64,000 bases of DNA from Strigamia acuminata. Its lineage: Eukaryota; Arthropoda; Chilopoda; Geophilomorpha; Linotaeniidae. A program made the position numbers and the translations under genes. This document shows positions 54,044 to 64,000 of this stretch, one piece after another (position 1 is the first letter of the stretch; the number at the start of each line of letters is the position of its first letter). Below the pieces are notes generated by a model, which was not told the origin of the DNA, searched no databases, and saw only the letters and a list, made by a program, of their open reading frames with translations. The DNA lies in assembly GCA_949358305.1 (NCBI GenBank), contig OX442314.1, positions 35,397,608-35,461,607 on the forward strand, given 5' to 3'.

Positions 54044-54270
54044 TTTTTATTTTACTGTTGTCTTTGCAAAACGTAATTTTATTTCTCTGTTCATTCAAAG
54101 TTAGCCATTTTTATTTTCCTTTATATTAGTTTACGCCATTTTTATTTTCCTTTATATTAGCTTACGCCATTTTTATTTTCATTTATCTCAGTTTAGGCCA
54201 TTTTTATTTATTTGCTCTTCGTTTACGCCATTTATATTTTCCTCTCTTCGTTTATGCCATTTTTATTTTT
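54044..54270 (+). repeat. Tandem repeat 'cgccatttttattttc', unit about 36 bp
   Basis: About six imperfect units, each with gccatttttattttcc and tttatattag.tta or a variant. This ends 100 bp before the BEL element. Confidence 0.75.
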
Positions 54271-54369
54271 ATTTTCCCCTCCGACAGTTAATTAATTATT
54301 TGATAATTAATATTAATTTTTATTAAGCGGAGTAAACGAAGTCACGTACATTTTGATCGTTCTTAGTCT

Positions 54370-55398
54370 TGTTCACAGCGCCACCTATGATGTGATCACC
54401 ACGGTGGAGTTGGATAGCAGTTGCTCCCTAGCAACTCTGAAGATCGTATAGTGCAAGGTTGTAGTACTCCCGTGTAGAGCAGTGGAAAAGATGGCGGTTG
54501 CTGTGTCTGTTCTCCTCACCTGGGAGAAAATGGAAACTCCTACTCCTCTCTTCCCATTGTTGAAACGAAATAAGAGACGAGCAAATACAAACACATCTGC
54601 TTTAATCAGTTACAAACTGAAGAGTGGCAACTGGAATGCCAAGAATACAAAGACACGTGCATAACAATTGCACGCGCAAAAAGGAACATACAGTTACATT
54701 GTTGAAAAATGAGGAACTACAAAATAAACAGGCAAAACTGTGTAAAAAACAAGACTGGGCCAAATAAAAATCCGTAGCAGCAAGCATTTTTTGCTGAAAT
54801 AAGCCTAACGCTTTCAAAACCCAAAAATAGCACAAAATCAACTTTTCGTGGTTAACTGAACCCATCAAAACGCTCTCGAAGGCCCGTAGCACGAGAAAAC
54901 ACTTAAACAAATTGTCAAGAAAACCCAAAATTAAGATAAAAGACCCCCGAACGTCTTGACCAATCACAACACTCCAAAAATACTTGGCACGAAAAAATAA
55001 ACCATTTGAGTTGAATTTAAAGAAAACCAAACATTCTAATTGTATTTAAAAACAGTTAAACATTGCAAAGTGAATTTTATAATAAGGAATATTAAAAACT
55101 AACAGTAAAAACCTTTTCAGGAACAACACGTCTGGGAACAAGATTACAACAATGGTGTCGAGAGTAATGATAACATCAAATTCCAAAGATTGCAATCAAA
55201 CATTTTTGTAAACAATAAAACAAGTTAAAAACCAAACTCTCACTTAAAAACTAAATTAAAAAGAAACTGAAACACAAAGATTCTCTTCTTAAACAATCAA
55301 GGCAAAAAACACTTTAAAACAATTTATTAGAAGCGCAATAAAAAGTTCAGAAACAAAAACAGACAAAACGACCAGACCATCCATCGCTGCTAGAAACA
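54370..55398 (-). repeat. 3' LTR of the BEL/Pao element
   Basis: It reads TGTTTCTAGC...GTGAACA on the minus strand. The ORFs inside it (54,385-54,594 and 54,602-55,030) recur unchanged in the other LTR and are not genes. No clear polypurine tract precedes it. Confidence 0.95.
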
Positions 55399-55455
55399 GC
55401 GAAGTTGGCGGCCGGAAAAAGAAAGAACCTGACAATACTCACGCGCCCACCTCCT

Positions 55456-58400
55456 CTACTCCATCTCCAAAGCTCGCACCTGTTTGACGGATCGTATGTA
55501 GTGTTTCCCATTCGCTAAGACCACTTTCACCACTCGAATTGTCCCGTCACTTCCAGGCATAACTTTAGTAATACGAGCCATTGGCCAGAAGTATGGGTTC
55601 CCTCCAACTTTCTCGATTAAAACGACTTGTCCCACTTCTGGATTCTTGAAATTTCGATTGCCCTTTGACTCGTGAAAGTTCCGTAATTGTTTTAAGTAGC
55701 TCTCACGCCAAATTTTCCAGAATTCCGACACAAATAATCTTCTTTTCCTGTCCAATGATTTCAAAATCTTATCGTCGATTGCATTTAGCTTCGCGTTGAT
55801 GACGTACTTTGATAATCCACCCGAAAGAAAATTTTCCGGGGAAATGATTCTTCCTCCATCGATATCCTCGTGTACGTACGATAAAGGACGCGAATTTATC
55901 ACTGAAGCAATCTCGTAAGCAACAGTTTGTAAGGTTTCGAGATCTACAGTCGATTTCATTAGAGTCTTTCTCAATTTGTCTTTCACTGCACGCACCATCC
56001 TTTCCCATACTCCTCCGGTCCAAGGAGACAACGGAGGATTGAATGACCACACAATATGCTTCTCCGACAAAAACGTTTTGAATTCCTCCTTAAGGACGAG
56101 CTTCCCCCACGACTGGACTTCTCTGCTCCCTCGCTCGAACGTTCTCGAATTGTCAGAAAAAATCTTTTCAGGGAATCCACGAATCGCTCCAAATCTTCTA
56201 AAGGCCAGAAGAAATTTGTTCACTGAAAGGTCGTCCGAAACCTCCAAGTGTAGACTTCGGGTCACCATGCATGAGAAAATGAGAATGTATGCCTTTTTCA
56301 ATTTCTTCTTGTCGTTTCCGATGTAAATTGGACCCATGTGATCCACTCCAGTGTGCTGAAATGGCAACGCTGGTGTAATTCTCTCTTTAGGCAAGTCACC
56401 GACCACTGGATTGTTCTGCGTCAACTTCGTTTTTCGGCACACCGGACAATTTCGAATCACGGACTGCACCGTGCGTCGTCCTCGGAGAACCCAAAAACGG
56501 TCTCGTACCTTGAACAACGTCTCGCTGAGGTCCCCATGCATTAAAGTGAGATGAATTTCCCTTATAATTAGGCGAGTGACCCAACTATCTGGATGGAGAA
56601 CAACTGGGTAATTTTCATCGAAACTGAGTTGTGACTTCCGAAGGCGACTTCTTAATCGTATTAATTGCGCGTCATCCAAAAACAAGTTGAAATTTTTTAA
56701 GATGGAGTTCTTGCTAATTTCTTTCTTCATTTCAACAGCTTTCACTTCATCCGCAAAGTGCATTTCTTGAGAAATGCGAAGAATTCTCGATTCCGCTTCT
56801 CCTAACTCGAGTTCCGAGAGGTCCTTCCCGCGCGAAGAAATTTTCTTCCAACGCATAATGTATGCAAATACACGTTTAAGACGTTTAAAGCTGCTAAATC
56901 TTCGAAAGAAACCATCCGCAAAAATCTCTTGAGTTGCAACATTCAAATTGATGACTTTTGTTTCTTCTGCAGGAAGCTGAACTTCACTCATCCGAATTGG
57001 CATTAAGTTTGAAACGTCAGTGCCTGACCACCAAAGTCGATTCTCAACCAATTCCTGCGCGAAATGCGGTCTCGTCAAAATGTCTGCTGGATTTTCGGCT
57101 GTTGGGACGTACCTCCACTGGTGAAACTTTGACTTCATTCTAATTTCCTGCACCCTATTTGACACGTAAGGCTTCCAACAATTTTTCGATGAACCAATCC
57201 AAGCGAGAGTAATCATTGAATCGGAAAAGAACTTCACTTCTTTTATCGGGTACTCTATCAAAAAATCCTTCATTATGTATTCAGCCATTCGTACGCCGAC
57301 AACTGCAGCTGTTAACTCCAAGCGAGGCAATAGGGGGTTTCATTATATGAATGATTTTGCAATTTTGTGATTTTGCATTAATCACAAAATCATTATTTTT
57401 TGATGCCTCCAAAAATGAGTTTACATTGAATTAACCCAGTCAATTTTGCAATTGTGTGATCTGGACAACTTTGTGATTTTTGAGTATTGTCATGTGATAT
57501 CTGTTCTCCCAATCACATTCACATTCACTAAAGTACAAGAGAGTGAAAACACAAAATCCCAAAATCATCTAAAAGGTAGTTTTTGTGATTTTGATGAGAA
57601 GTGATTTTGAGGCTTGTGAAAGTCAAAACAAAATGGAGGCATCCAAGCTCTATCTAAGTGGCCAACTTGTATCCTTGTATATCATCAATATGCTGATGCA
57701 TCCATGACTGTATAACAGCTAGGAAACTCAATTAATGGCTCTGGTACAATCTGTGAAACTTATATTTATTAAAATGCACCTTATTAAAAAAAATTTTGTT
57801 CCATCACACAAATAGAACTAGTTATTTTGCATCACATTTTAAAATTGGTTGGGTATAACTAAAACCCAATATGGTGGATAGGAAGTCATGTGACTATTTA
57901 AATAATTGTTTTTGCACCTAATTGTTAATCACAATTTGTGATGGCCACTTGGATTGAGCTTGGCTGCTGTCATTTTGTCAAAATAGCAAAACTACCTTTG
58001 ATTTTGTGTTTTGTGTATTTTTTCTGTTTTGTGTTTTTGCAATTATGCACATGATTGGTGGAACTGATACCATGTGACAAATCCAAAAGTGCAAAATTGC
58101 TAAAGTTGCAAAATTACAAAATTGTTTAATTAATGAAACCCCCTAATGACAATTTCTTCACTGGAGCTATTCTTCCTTTGGTAAGAAGAAGCTGACACTC
58201 TCCTGTCGCGTTTCGTACGTAAATGGCGCAACCGTATGCCCTCGGGCTTGCGTCGCAAAAAATCTCCAGCGTCAATTTTTCCTTGGAATATGTTCCTAAC
58301 CATCTTTTGATTTTCAGGTTTTTCAATTGCTGGATGTCTTTGAACCACATGTCGACTTCACTTCTTTCTTCATTAGAAACATTCTCGTCCCAGCCCAAAG

Positions 58401-61400
58401 ATCTTCCCCATATGGACTGTAGAAGTAACTTCATACGCAAGACGACTGGAGCGACAAGTCCGAGTGGGTCGAACACAGATGCGACGAGCGATAGAATCTC
58501 TCTCTTTGATTTGGGCACGTTTTCGTAAGTCGGTATTCTTGCCATCATTACATCTTCTTTCACACTCCAAACGATCCCTAACATTTTAATGATGTCCAAA
58601 TCTTCGAATTTTTCGGATCTCATCAGAAAACCATTTTCTTGCAACTGCTGAAAAACGGTTTCGTTTGAAGTTGCCCACTTCACTAGTGGAAGTTGACCAT
58701 CGTCCATGATTGCTCGAAGTTTCATGCAATGTTCCACGACTCGTTTCACTCCATCTTCTCCTGACGTGAGATCGTCCATAAATATTCCTTTATCTAATAC
58801 GTCTGCTTCTTTCGGGTTGGACTCGCTGAATGACTTCCCCTGCTTCCTGATTGCTGCGCAGAGTAAAAACGGCGAAGAATTCACTCCAAACGGTACGACA
58901 GTCATTCGAAATACTCGCAAATAATTCCATAAATTCTTCCAAGAGTACGACTTCTTGAAATACTCTTTGGCAACCCAAAGAAAGCGAAGGAAATTTCGAT
59001 GAGACGGGTTGATTGCAACTTGAAGAAACGCCTGTTTGATATCGGCGATTACTGGAATGGCGTACAAACGAAATCGAATTACCACAAGAATGATGTCCGG
59101 ATTCAAACTTGGCCCTGGATAAAGGCAGTCATTAAGCGATCTGAATCCTTTCTTCGAAGATGATGCATTAAAAACAACTCTGAATTTGGTTGTTTCGCGA
59201 TCTTCCTTTATTACCGGGTGGTGTGGTATTGTGTAGACACCCTTCTTGAGGAATCTCTCTGCATCCGGAACTTCTTCCGCATGCTCATCCTCCACGTACT
59301 GCATCATCGCGTTGTGATATCGTAACTTGTGGTCTTCGTTGTTGTCTATTCTTTTCAAAGTCGCGGCGAGTTGATTAAGCGCAATTTCCCAATTGGAGTC
59401 AAGTTCATCTTTGTGTTCGTTGAATGGTAACGAGACTTGATAACGTCCATCTTGTAGACGAATCGCAGTTTCTTCAAATCGGTCACGAACAAAATCCGAA
59501 TTCTTCTCTCCCGAACTTATCCCGATGGCTTCTAAACTCCATAATCGTTCCAAGTCTTCTTCAGGTTCGCCAACACAAACGTTACAGCAATTAACTGCTT
59601 CTGCTTCTTCAGTGAACACGTCAGTCGATCCGGCGGCTCCAGATAACACCCAACCGAAAATCGTTTTGATCAAACCGAGTGAGTCATTTATTCGTTTTCT
59701 GCCATTGATGTAGATCTTCCACCACACGTCAATTCCGAGGAGAATGTCGATTTCACCCGATTCGGAAGGAAGATCTTCCGCCATTTCCAATCCTAGCGCT
59801 TTCACCTTTTCTATCACTGACGAGTTTGTGATTCCCGTCACGAATGGCAAATTATCGACGGACAAGGCAGTCAATCGAATCTCCTTTTGATCGTGTGTCG
59901 ATTGCAAGCAAATGTTGAACACGTCGTGATCAATGGCCGAGGGCAACTCTTCGTTTAGACGCTGCGTTGTAGAATGAATCGAACCGCTCTTCGTTAATTT
60001 CAACCGCTCTGCGAAGCTTCTCGTAATATACGAACGGTGGCTCCCTGGGTCAATTATCCCTCGGACACGATGAACTCCTCCGGACTTTGTTTTGAGGTCG
60101 GCAGAGAAAATCATCAACTGTAAAGTAGACGAGATGGCCAAAGAAACATTGGTGTCACCCTGGGCTTCCGGCGTCTTTCCCGCTGGAATCGGCGCTTTTT
60201 CTGATGATTTCCGACAGATTGTCGAATGATGTCGACCTCCGCAAGTCTTGCATGAAAATTTGACTTTACAGTCTTGCACACGGTGTCCCGGGCGGAGACA
60301 ATTGAAACAAAGGCGATTTTTCCGGACAATTTCTGACTTCTCAGCGACAGACATTTCTTTCTTGCATTCCGGATTCATGTGACTTCCCGCGCAGAAATTG
60401 CACGTAATCGGTCTGCTTGACTTGGATTTCGAGTCGTACGCTCCTTTCTGCGCTTGAGTTCCAACGCACGACGCCATTGATCCCTTCCCATGATCCTTTT
60501 CTCTTTCAGTTCTTTCTTTCTTCACCGTCAGATTTTCGGTCCCCAAAGTTTCCTCCATCTGTTCGGCGGTTTGAACTTCAGAAGCGAGAAAGTCGAGTAG
60601 TTTTATTACGTTTGCTGACCTCGCTCCATGAATCTGGTAGTAACGTGTAACCATTGGTATCGGGAACTTCCGTATTATTTCTGGTATCAAGAAGAGACCG
60701 GCTGTTCGCACCGGAACTTGAAGTTGTTCTAGAAGACGTATCGCGGATGATGTTTTGGTAAGAATCGATCTTACTGGCTTGACTGGGTGTAATTCTCGAA
60801 CTGGCTTTATGTCTTTTATAGATTTGACGAGAACCACTTTCTGCGCATCCTCGGCTCCATAATTACGATGCAATTCCTCTCTCGCGAGATCGTACGAGCC
60901 GTCCAACAAAGGAAATGAAGAAATAAGCGTGGCTGCCTCTCCCGTGCACGTTGATTGAAGGTATTGTAATTTCTCTACTTCTGTCAAATCCGGATTGGAG
61001 TGCACCGCTGATTCGAATGAATTCATATACTGCTTGTACTGGAGCACTTCTCCGGTGAACTTCATCAGCTCGAGTTTGGGCAGCTTTGAATTTTTCCTCT
61101 TGGTTGATTGAATCGCCGATGTATTCTGGCTGATCCCCCCAACGCTTGTGTTGAGATTTCCAACGACCGACGATGCTCTTTTTGATGTTTCATACCGCCT
61201 CTTCAGCAAGTCGATTCGGTCTTGAACCACTTCCGAGCGGCTTATCCAAGCGAGGTATTGTCTTCTTTTGATATGTGACTGCAAATCATTTAGCCTGTTG
61301 ATCATGCGCAGCTCCCTTGCCTTGGCGGATGCGACAATTGGTTCCAATTGCTTTTCTTCCAGTACACCTTCTGAATTGTTGAGCATCACTTAGAGATTGG

Positions 61401-61527
61401 CGACTTGAGTCTCCCAGCGAAGTTCCATTTCTTGAAGTTCGGCAGCGGTGTAGCTTTTTGGAGAAAGAGATTGAGGAGGTGGAGGCTGCTCACCACCTCT
61501 CGGTGACGTGGGTGCAGACGTTGACAT
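55456..61527 (-). CDS. gag-pol: BEL/Pao gag-pol polyprotein, interrupted
   Basis: The start is the ATG at 61,527-61,525 (MSTSAPTSPRGG); a TAA at 61,392-61,390 breaks the frame after 45 codons. Then Gag (LPKLELMKFTGEVLQYKQY), a zinc array with CNFCAGSHMNPEC, CFNCLRPGHRVQDC and CKTCGGRHHSTIC, and protease with DPGSHRSYI (DPG where DSG is usual). RT follows with FMTVVPFG-type and GIFMDDLTSG motifs (FMDD in the catalytic box), then RNase H (LEIFCDASPRAYG). The DNA insertion at 57,332-58,144 splits RNase H. After it come PRLELTAAVVGVRM, integrase with CPVCRKTK and the triad residues in HTGVDHMGP, FSDNSRTF and SPWTGGVWERMV, and a DUF5641-type end (VGQVVLIEKVGGNPYFWPMA). The stop is at 55,456. Confidence 0.93.
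57332..58144. mobile_element. 813-bp TIR transposon inside BEL pol
   Basis: The ends AGGGGGTTTCATTA and TAATGAAACCCCCT are inverted repeats. The 3-bp direct repeat AAT is at 57,329-57,331 and 58,145-58,147. Leaving the element out joins KKLSL to PRLELTA, the normal BEL sequence. A 3-bp duplication fits PIF/Harbinger best, though that group prefers TAA or TTA. The interior is non-coding, with many 'ttttgtgatttt' words. Confidence 0.9.
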
Positions 61528-62094
61528 GTCTACTGCAATTTAGAAAAAAAAGACAATAAAGAATGCCAAGTTTCTCTCTTTCAGGTCACCCCTAATTACA
61601 CAGTACTAAACGAAATATGAGGGAAAGGACACAAATAAATTGCACTGATGTGCAGCAGAAATCCCCACTAATGTCAACTAATGACTCACAATAATTAAGA
61701 ATGCTTCTCTGCTTAAGGCAGTTATATGAAGCGGACTAACTCACAAAATAAAGTAATCTTTTACAATATTCAAAACGAAACACTTCCCCCCAAGTAAGGC
61801 AGAAACATACACAAAAAACCCACCAAAATACCCAACAACAAAACCAAATAAGCTTCTCTGCACGGCGCGTTGTGTTCACAAGAAGAAACCAGGACGCCTG
61901 TTGGACGTATCGCACGAGTCGGGAACGCGAACCGGACGTGACTTCTCTGTAGCTCGGGCCACCAGCGGGAAATCAAAACTGGACGCTTACCACGACGACG
62001 GCGTAAACACGAATCCACAAGCTGGTCACAGACGCACGAAGCTCGCAGTCGCACACGTTGATCAGGCGCGCACAACACACGAAAACGTACGAAA
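61528..62094 (-). other. 5' leader of the BEL/Pao element
   Basis: Untranslated region between the primer site and gag. An open frame at 61,770-62,105 has no motif. Nothing else seen. Confidence 0.4.
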
Positions 62095-62112
62095 ATCCTG
62101 GTCACGGCACCA
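62095..62112 (-). promoter_or_regulatory. Primer binding site, tRNA-His-like
   Basis: The minus strand TGGTGCCGTGACCAGGAT directly follows the 5' LTR. Its complement ends TCACGGCACCA, the 3' end of tRNA-His, with 16 of 18 matches to the metazoan tRNA-His tail as I know it. Confidence 0.65.
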
Positions 62113-63141
62113 TGTTCACAGCGCCACCTATGATGTGATCACCACGGTGGAGTTGGATAGCAGTTGCTCCCTAGCAACTCTGAAGATCGTATAGTGCAAG
62201 GTTGTAGTACTCCCGTGTAGAGCAGTGGAAAAGATGGCGGTTGCTGTGTCTGTTCTCCTCACCTGGGAGAAAATGGAAACTCCTACTCCTCTCTTCCCAT
62301 TGTTGAAACGAAATAAGAGACGAGCAAATACAAACACATCTGCTTTAATCAGTTACAAACTGAAGAGTGGCAACTGGAATGCCAAGAATACAAAGACACG
62401 TGCATAACAATTGCACGCGCAAAAAGGAACATACAGTTACATTGTTGAAAAATGAGGAACTACAAAATAAACAGGCAAAACTGTGTAAAAAACAAGACTG
62501 GGCCAAATAAAAATCCGTAGCAGCAAGCATTTTTTGCTGAAATAAGCCTAACGCTTTCAAAACCCAAAAATAGCACAAAATCAACTTTTCGTGGTTAACT
62601 GAACCCATCAAAACGCTCTCGAAGGCCCGTAGCACGAGAAAACACTTAAACAAATTGTCAAGAAAACCCAAAATTAAGATAAAAGACCCCCGAACGTCTT
62701 GACCAATCACAACACTCCAAAAATACTTGGCACGAAAAAATAAACCATTTGAGTTGAATTTAAAGAAAACCAAACATTCTAATTGTATTTAAAAACAGTT
62801 AAACATTGCAAAGTGAATTTTATAATAAGGAATATTAAAAACTAACAGTAAAAACCTTTTCAGGAACAACACGTCTGGGAACAAGATTACAACAATGGTG
62901 TCGAGAGTAATGATAACATCAAATTCCAAAGATTGCAATCAAACATTTTTGTAAACAATAAAACAAGTTAAAAACCAAACTCTCACTTAAAAACTAAATT
63001 AAAAAGAAACTGAAACACAAAGATTCTCTTCTTAAACAATCAAGGCAAAAAACACTTTAAAACAATTTATTAGAAGCGCAATAAAAAGTTCAGAAACAAA
63101 AACAGACAAAACGACCAGACCATCCATCGCTGCTAGAAACA
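62113..63141 (-). repeat. 5' LTR of the BEL/Pao element
   Basis: I found no difference from 54,370-55,398 on reading both copies. The ORFs at 62,128-62,337 and 62,345-62,773 repeat those of the other LTR. Confidence 0.95.
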
Positions 63142-63145
63142 GTCT

Positions 63146-63428
63146 TCTCTGATTCAAGCGAGGAAAGAAAGGAACGAAACAAAACATCACGAAGTGTAAC
63201 CTCCTCAGAAGAGCTGAGCAAGGCCATCGTAGACTGGGCTAAATTGTCTTTTTTCCAGTTTCCAGTTGTTCCAGCTGCAAAAAATAATAACTCAATTTTG
63301 GATTTTCTTACTTTGTTTATTTTATCTCTGTTTTCTTTTTTTTTTTTTTAATTTCCTTATTTTGGGGGTTTTCTTGGTTTTCATTGGTTTCGTTTTGTGT
63401 TTTTTGTGGTTTTTAAACCCAAAATTTT
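63146..63428. other. T-rich gap
   Basis: Nothing recognised. The long frame at 63,266-63,790 is mostly the minisatellite that follows and is not accepted as a gene. Confidence 0.35.
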
Positions 63429-63650
63429 GGCCGAGCCGATCTGCCGGCCGAGCCGATCTGCCGGCCGAGCCGATCTGCCGGCCGAGCCGATCTGCCGGCC
63501 GAGCCGATCTGCCGGCCGAGCCGATCTGCCGGCCGAGCCGATCTGCCGGCCGAGCCGATCTGCCGGCCGAGCCGATCTGCCGGCCGAGCCGATCTGCCAG
63601 CCGAGCCGATCTGCCTGCTAATCTTCCAGCCGAGCCGATCTGCCTGCTGA
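63429..63650 (+). repeat. 17-bp GC-rich minisatellite, about 11-12 copies
   Basis: The unit is ccgagccgatctgccgg. Copies are identical until the last two, which vary. Since 17 is not a multiple of 3 and the unit has no stop in any register, all three plus-strand frames stay open through it, which explains the long repetitive ORFs (PAEPICRPSRSAGRADL) here. It stands out strongly from the AT-rich surroundings. Confidence 0.92.
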
Positions 63651-63783
63651 TCGCCGACGATACGGTATTGGATCGGCTAAGCCGCCAGCCCCGGCCCCTG
63701 TCAACGACTGCGATCGGGGCCGCCGCCATCTCGTGGCAACCAGTCGAAAGCAGCCGCCGCAGAAAAATTGGGTTCGGCGCACA

Positions 63784-63870
63784 GGCCTAATTCCCATAAA
63801 CATGTTCTGTTGCAATCGGTCCCAACTCCACATAAGCTTCTTTTTGTCCTTCAGCATCTCTTGAGTTAAA
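63784..63870 (-). other. Coding-like segment, unrecognised
   Basis: One minus-strand frame reads NSRDAEGQKEAYVELGPIA and TEHVYGN to a stop near 63,789. It is too short to name. It could be a last exon. Confidence 0.2.
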
Positions 63871-63881
63871 AATGATTTTTA

Positions 63882-64000
63882 TTAACCACACCACTCGGTA
63901 GGATCATCAACTCGACTGATAATTCCCTGTTCCAACATTGAGTCAAACTGTTTCTTCACTCGTGGTAGCAATGGGATCGGAACTCGTCTCGGTACTGAAA
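63882..64000 (-). pseudogene. Ty3/gypsy reverse transcriptase fragment (cut by window end)
   Basis: The minus strand from the window edge reads PRRVPIPLLPRVKKQFDSML, then EQGIISRVDDPTEWCG and a stop at 63,884-63,882. This is the start of gypsy-type RT (the 'PRR.P..L...V...L..M...G.I..V..PT.W' pattern). It differs from the RT at 22 kb. The rest lies outside the window or is lost. Confidence 0.8.

Larger units (their letters stand above)
54370..63141 (-). mobile_element. BEL/Pao LTR retrotransposon (8,772 bp), split by a DNA transposon
   Basis: LTRs of 1,029 bp at 54,370-55,398 and 62,113-63,141 appear identical, so the insertion is very young. The target duplication GTCT stands at 54,366-54,369 and 63,142-63,145. 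A single gag-pol frame on the minus strand has BEL-type order (gag, three zinc modules, protease, RT, RNase H, integrase, C-terminal DUF5641-like domain). An 813-bp TIR element interrupts pol and a TAA lies near the start of gag, so this copy cannot be autonomous. Confidence 0.95.

Noticed and set aside
54385-55030. ORFs of 69 and 142 codons, repeated at 62,128-62,773
   Set aside because: They lie inside the two identical BEL LTRs, and their identity only reflects LTR identity. No motif.
63266-63790. 174-codon ORF with repeated PSRSAGRADL-type peptide
   Set aside because: It is created by a 17-bp minisatellite that is open in all frames. Its flanks are T-rich non-coding sequence.

Overview
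This window is nuclear DNA from an invertebrate animal, most likely an arthropod. The evidence is GT-AG introns of about 54-71 bp, a gene with the centrosomin CM1 motif, an SRPK-type kinase, a METTL25B-like gene and an adenylate kinase 6 remnant. The transposon load is heavy and mixed: Ty3/gypsy, BEL/Pao, Ty1/copia, hAT, pogo/Tigger and many small inverted-repeat elements. I cannot name the species. The DNA is AT-rich, except for some coding blocks, the third ORF of the gypsy element and a 17-bp minisatellite near the right end.

Layout. 1-13.8 kb is repeat-rich: a hAT transposase relic, a 1.6-kb non-autonomous hAT insertion with 8-bp target duplications, five pieces of one unclassified repeat family, and an old LTR related to the large gypsy element. 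14.0-14.7 kb holds a short spliced centrosomin-like gene (minus strand). 15.7-16.7 kb holds a foldback element and a tandem repeat. 16,816-29,641 is one complete 12.8-kb Ty3/gypsy retrotransposon with a 4-bp target duplication, near-identical LTRs, a tRNA-Pro-like primer site, gag, a -1 frameshift signal, pol, and a third spliced ORF rich in Arg/Ser in the env position. 30.1-35.4 kb is a tandem duplication carrying two paralogous, unrecognised genes (minus strand). 35.9-37.0 kb is an intronless SRPK-like kinase gene. 37.5-39.9 kb is a broken copy of the centrosomin gene, split by a 1.75-kb LTR-type insertion. 41-43.4 kb holds coding fragments and a copia gag relic. 44.4-46.7 kb is a nine-exon METTL25B-like gene, tail-to-tail with a damaged AK6 gene. 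47.3-54.3 kb is mostly foldback and inverted-repeat elements with Tigger and gypsy relics. 54,370-63,141 is a complete BEL/Pao element on the minus strand, split by an 813-bp DNA transposon. The right edge has the minisatellite and a fragment of another gypsy reverse transcriptase.

The most interesting signal is in the gypsy element. Its LTR carries five consecutive hairpins, 17,394-17,605, repeated in the 3' LTR. Each has a different but self-complementary lower stem, the same two-base pyrimidine bulge (TT or TC) on the 5' side, and a GAG...CTC upper stem. This is the formal layout of a protein-binding RNA such as lentiviral TAR. The same element encodes a spliced protein with an Arg/Ser-rich region. 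I propose, as inference only, that the two form an RNA-element/regulator pair.
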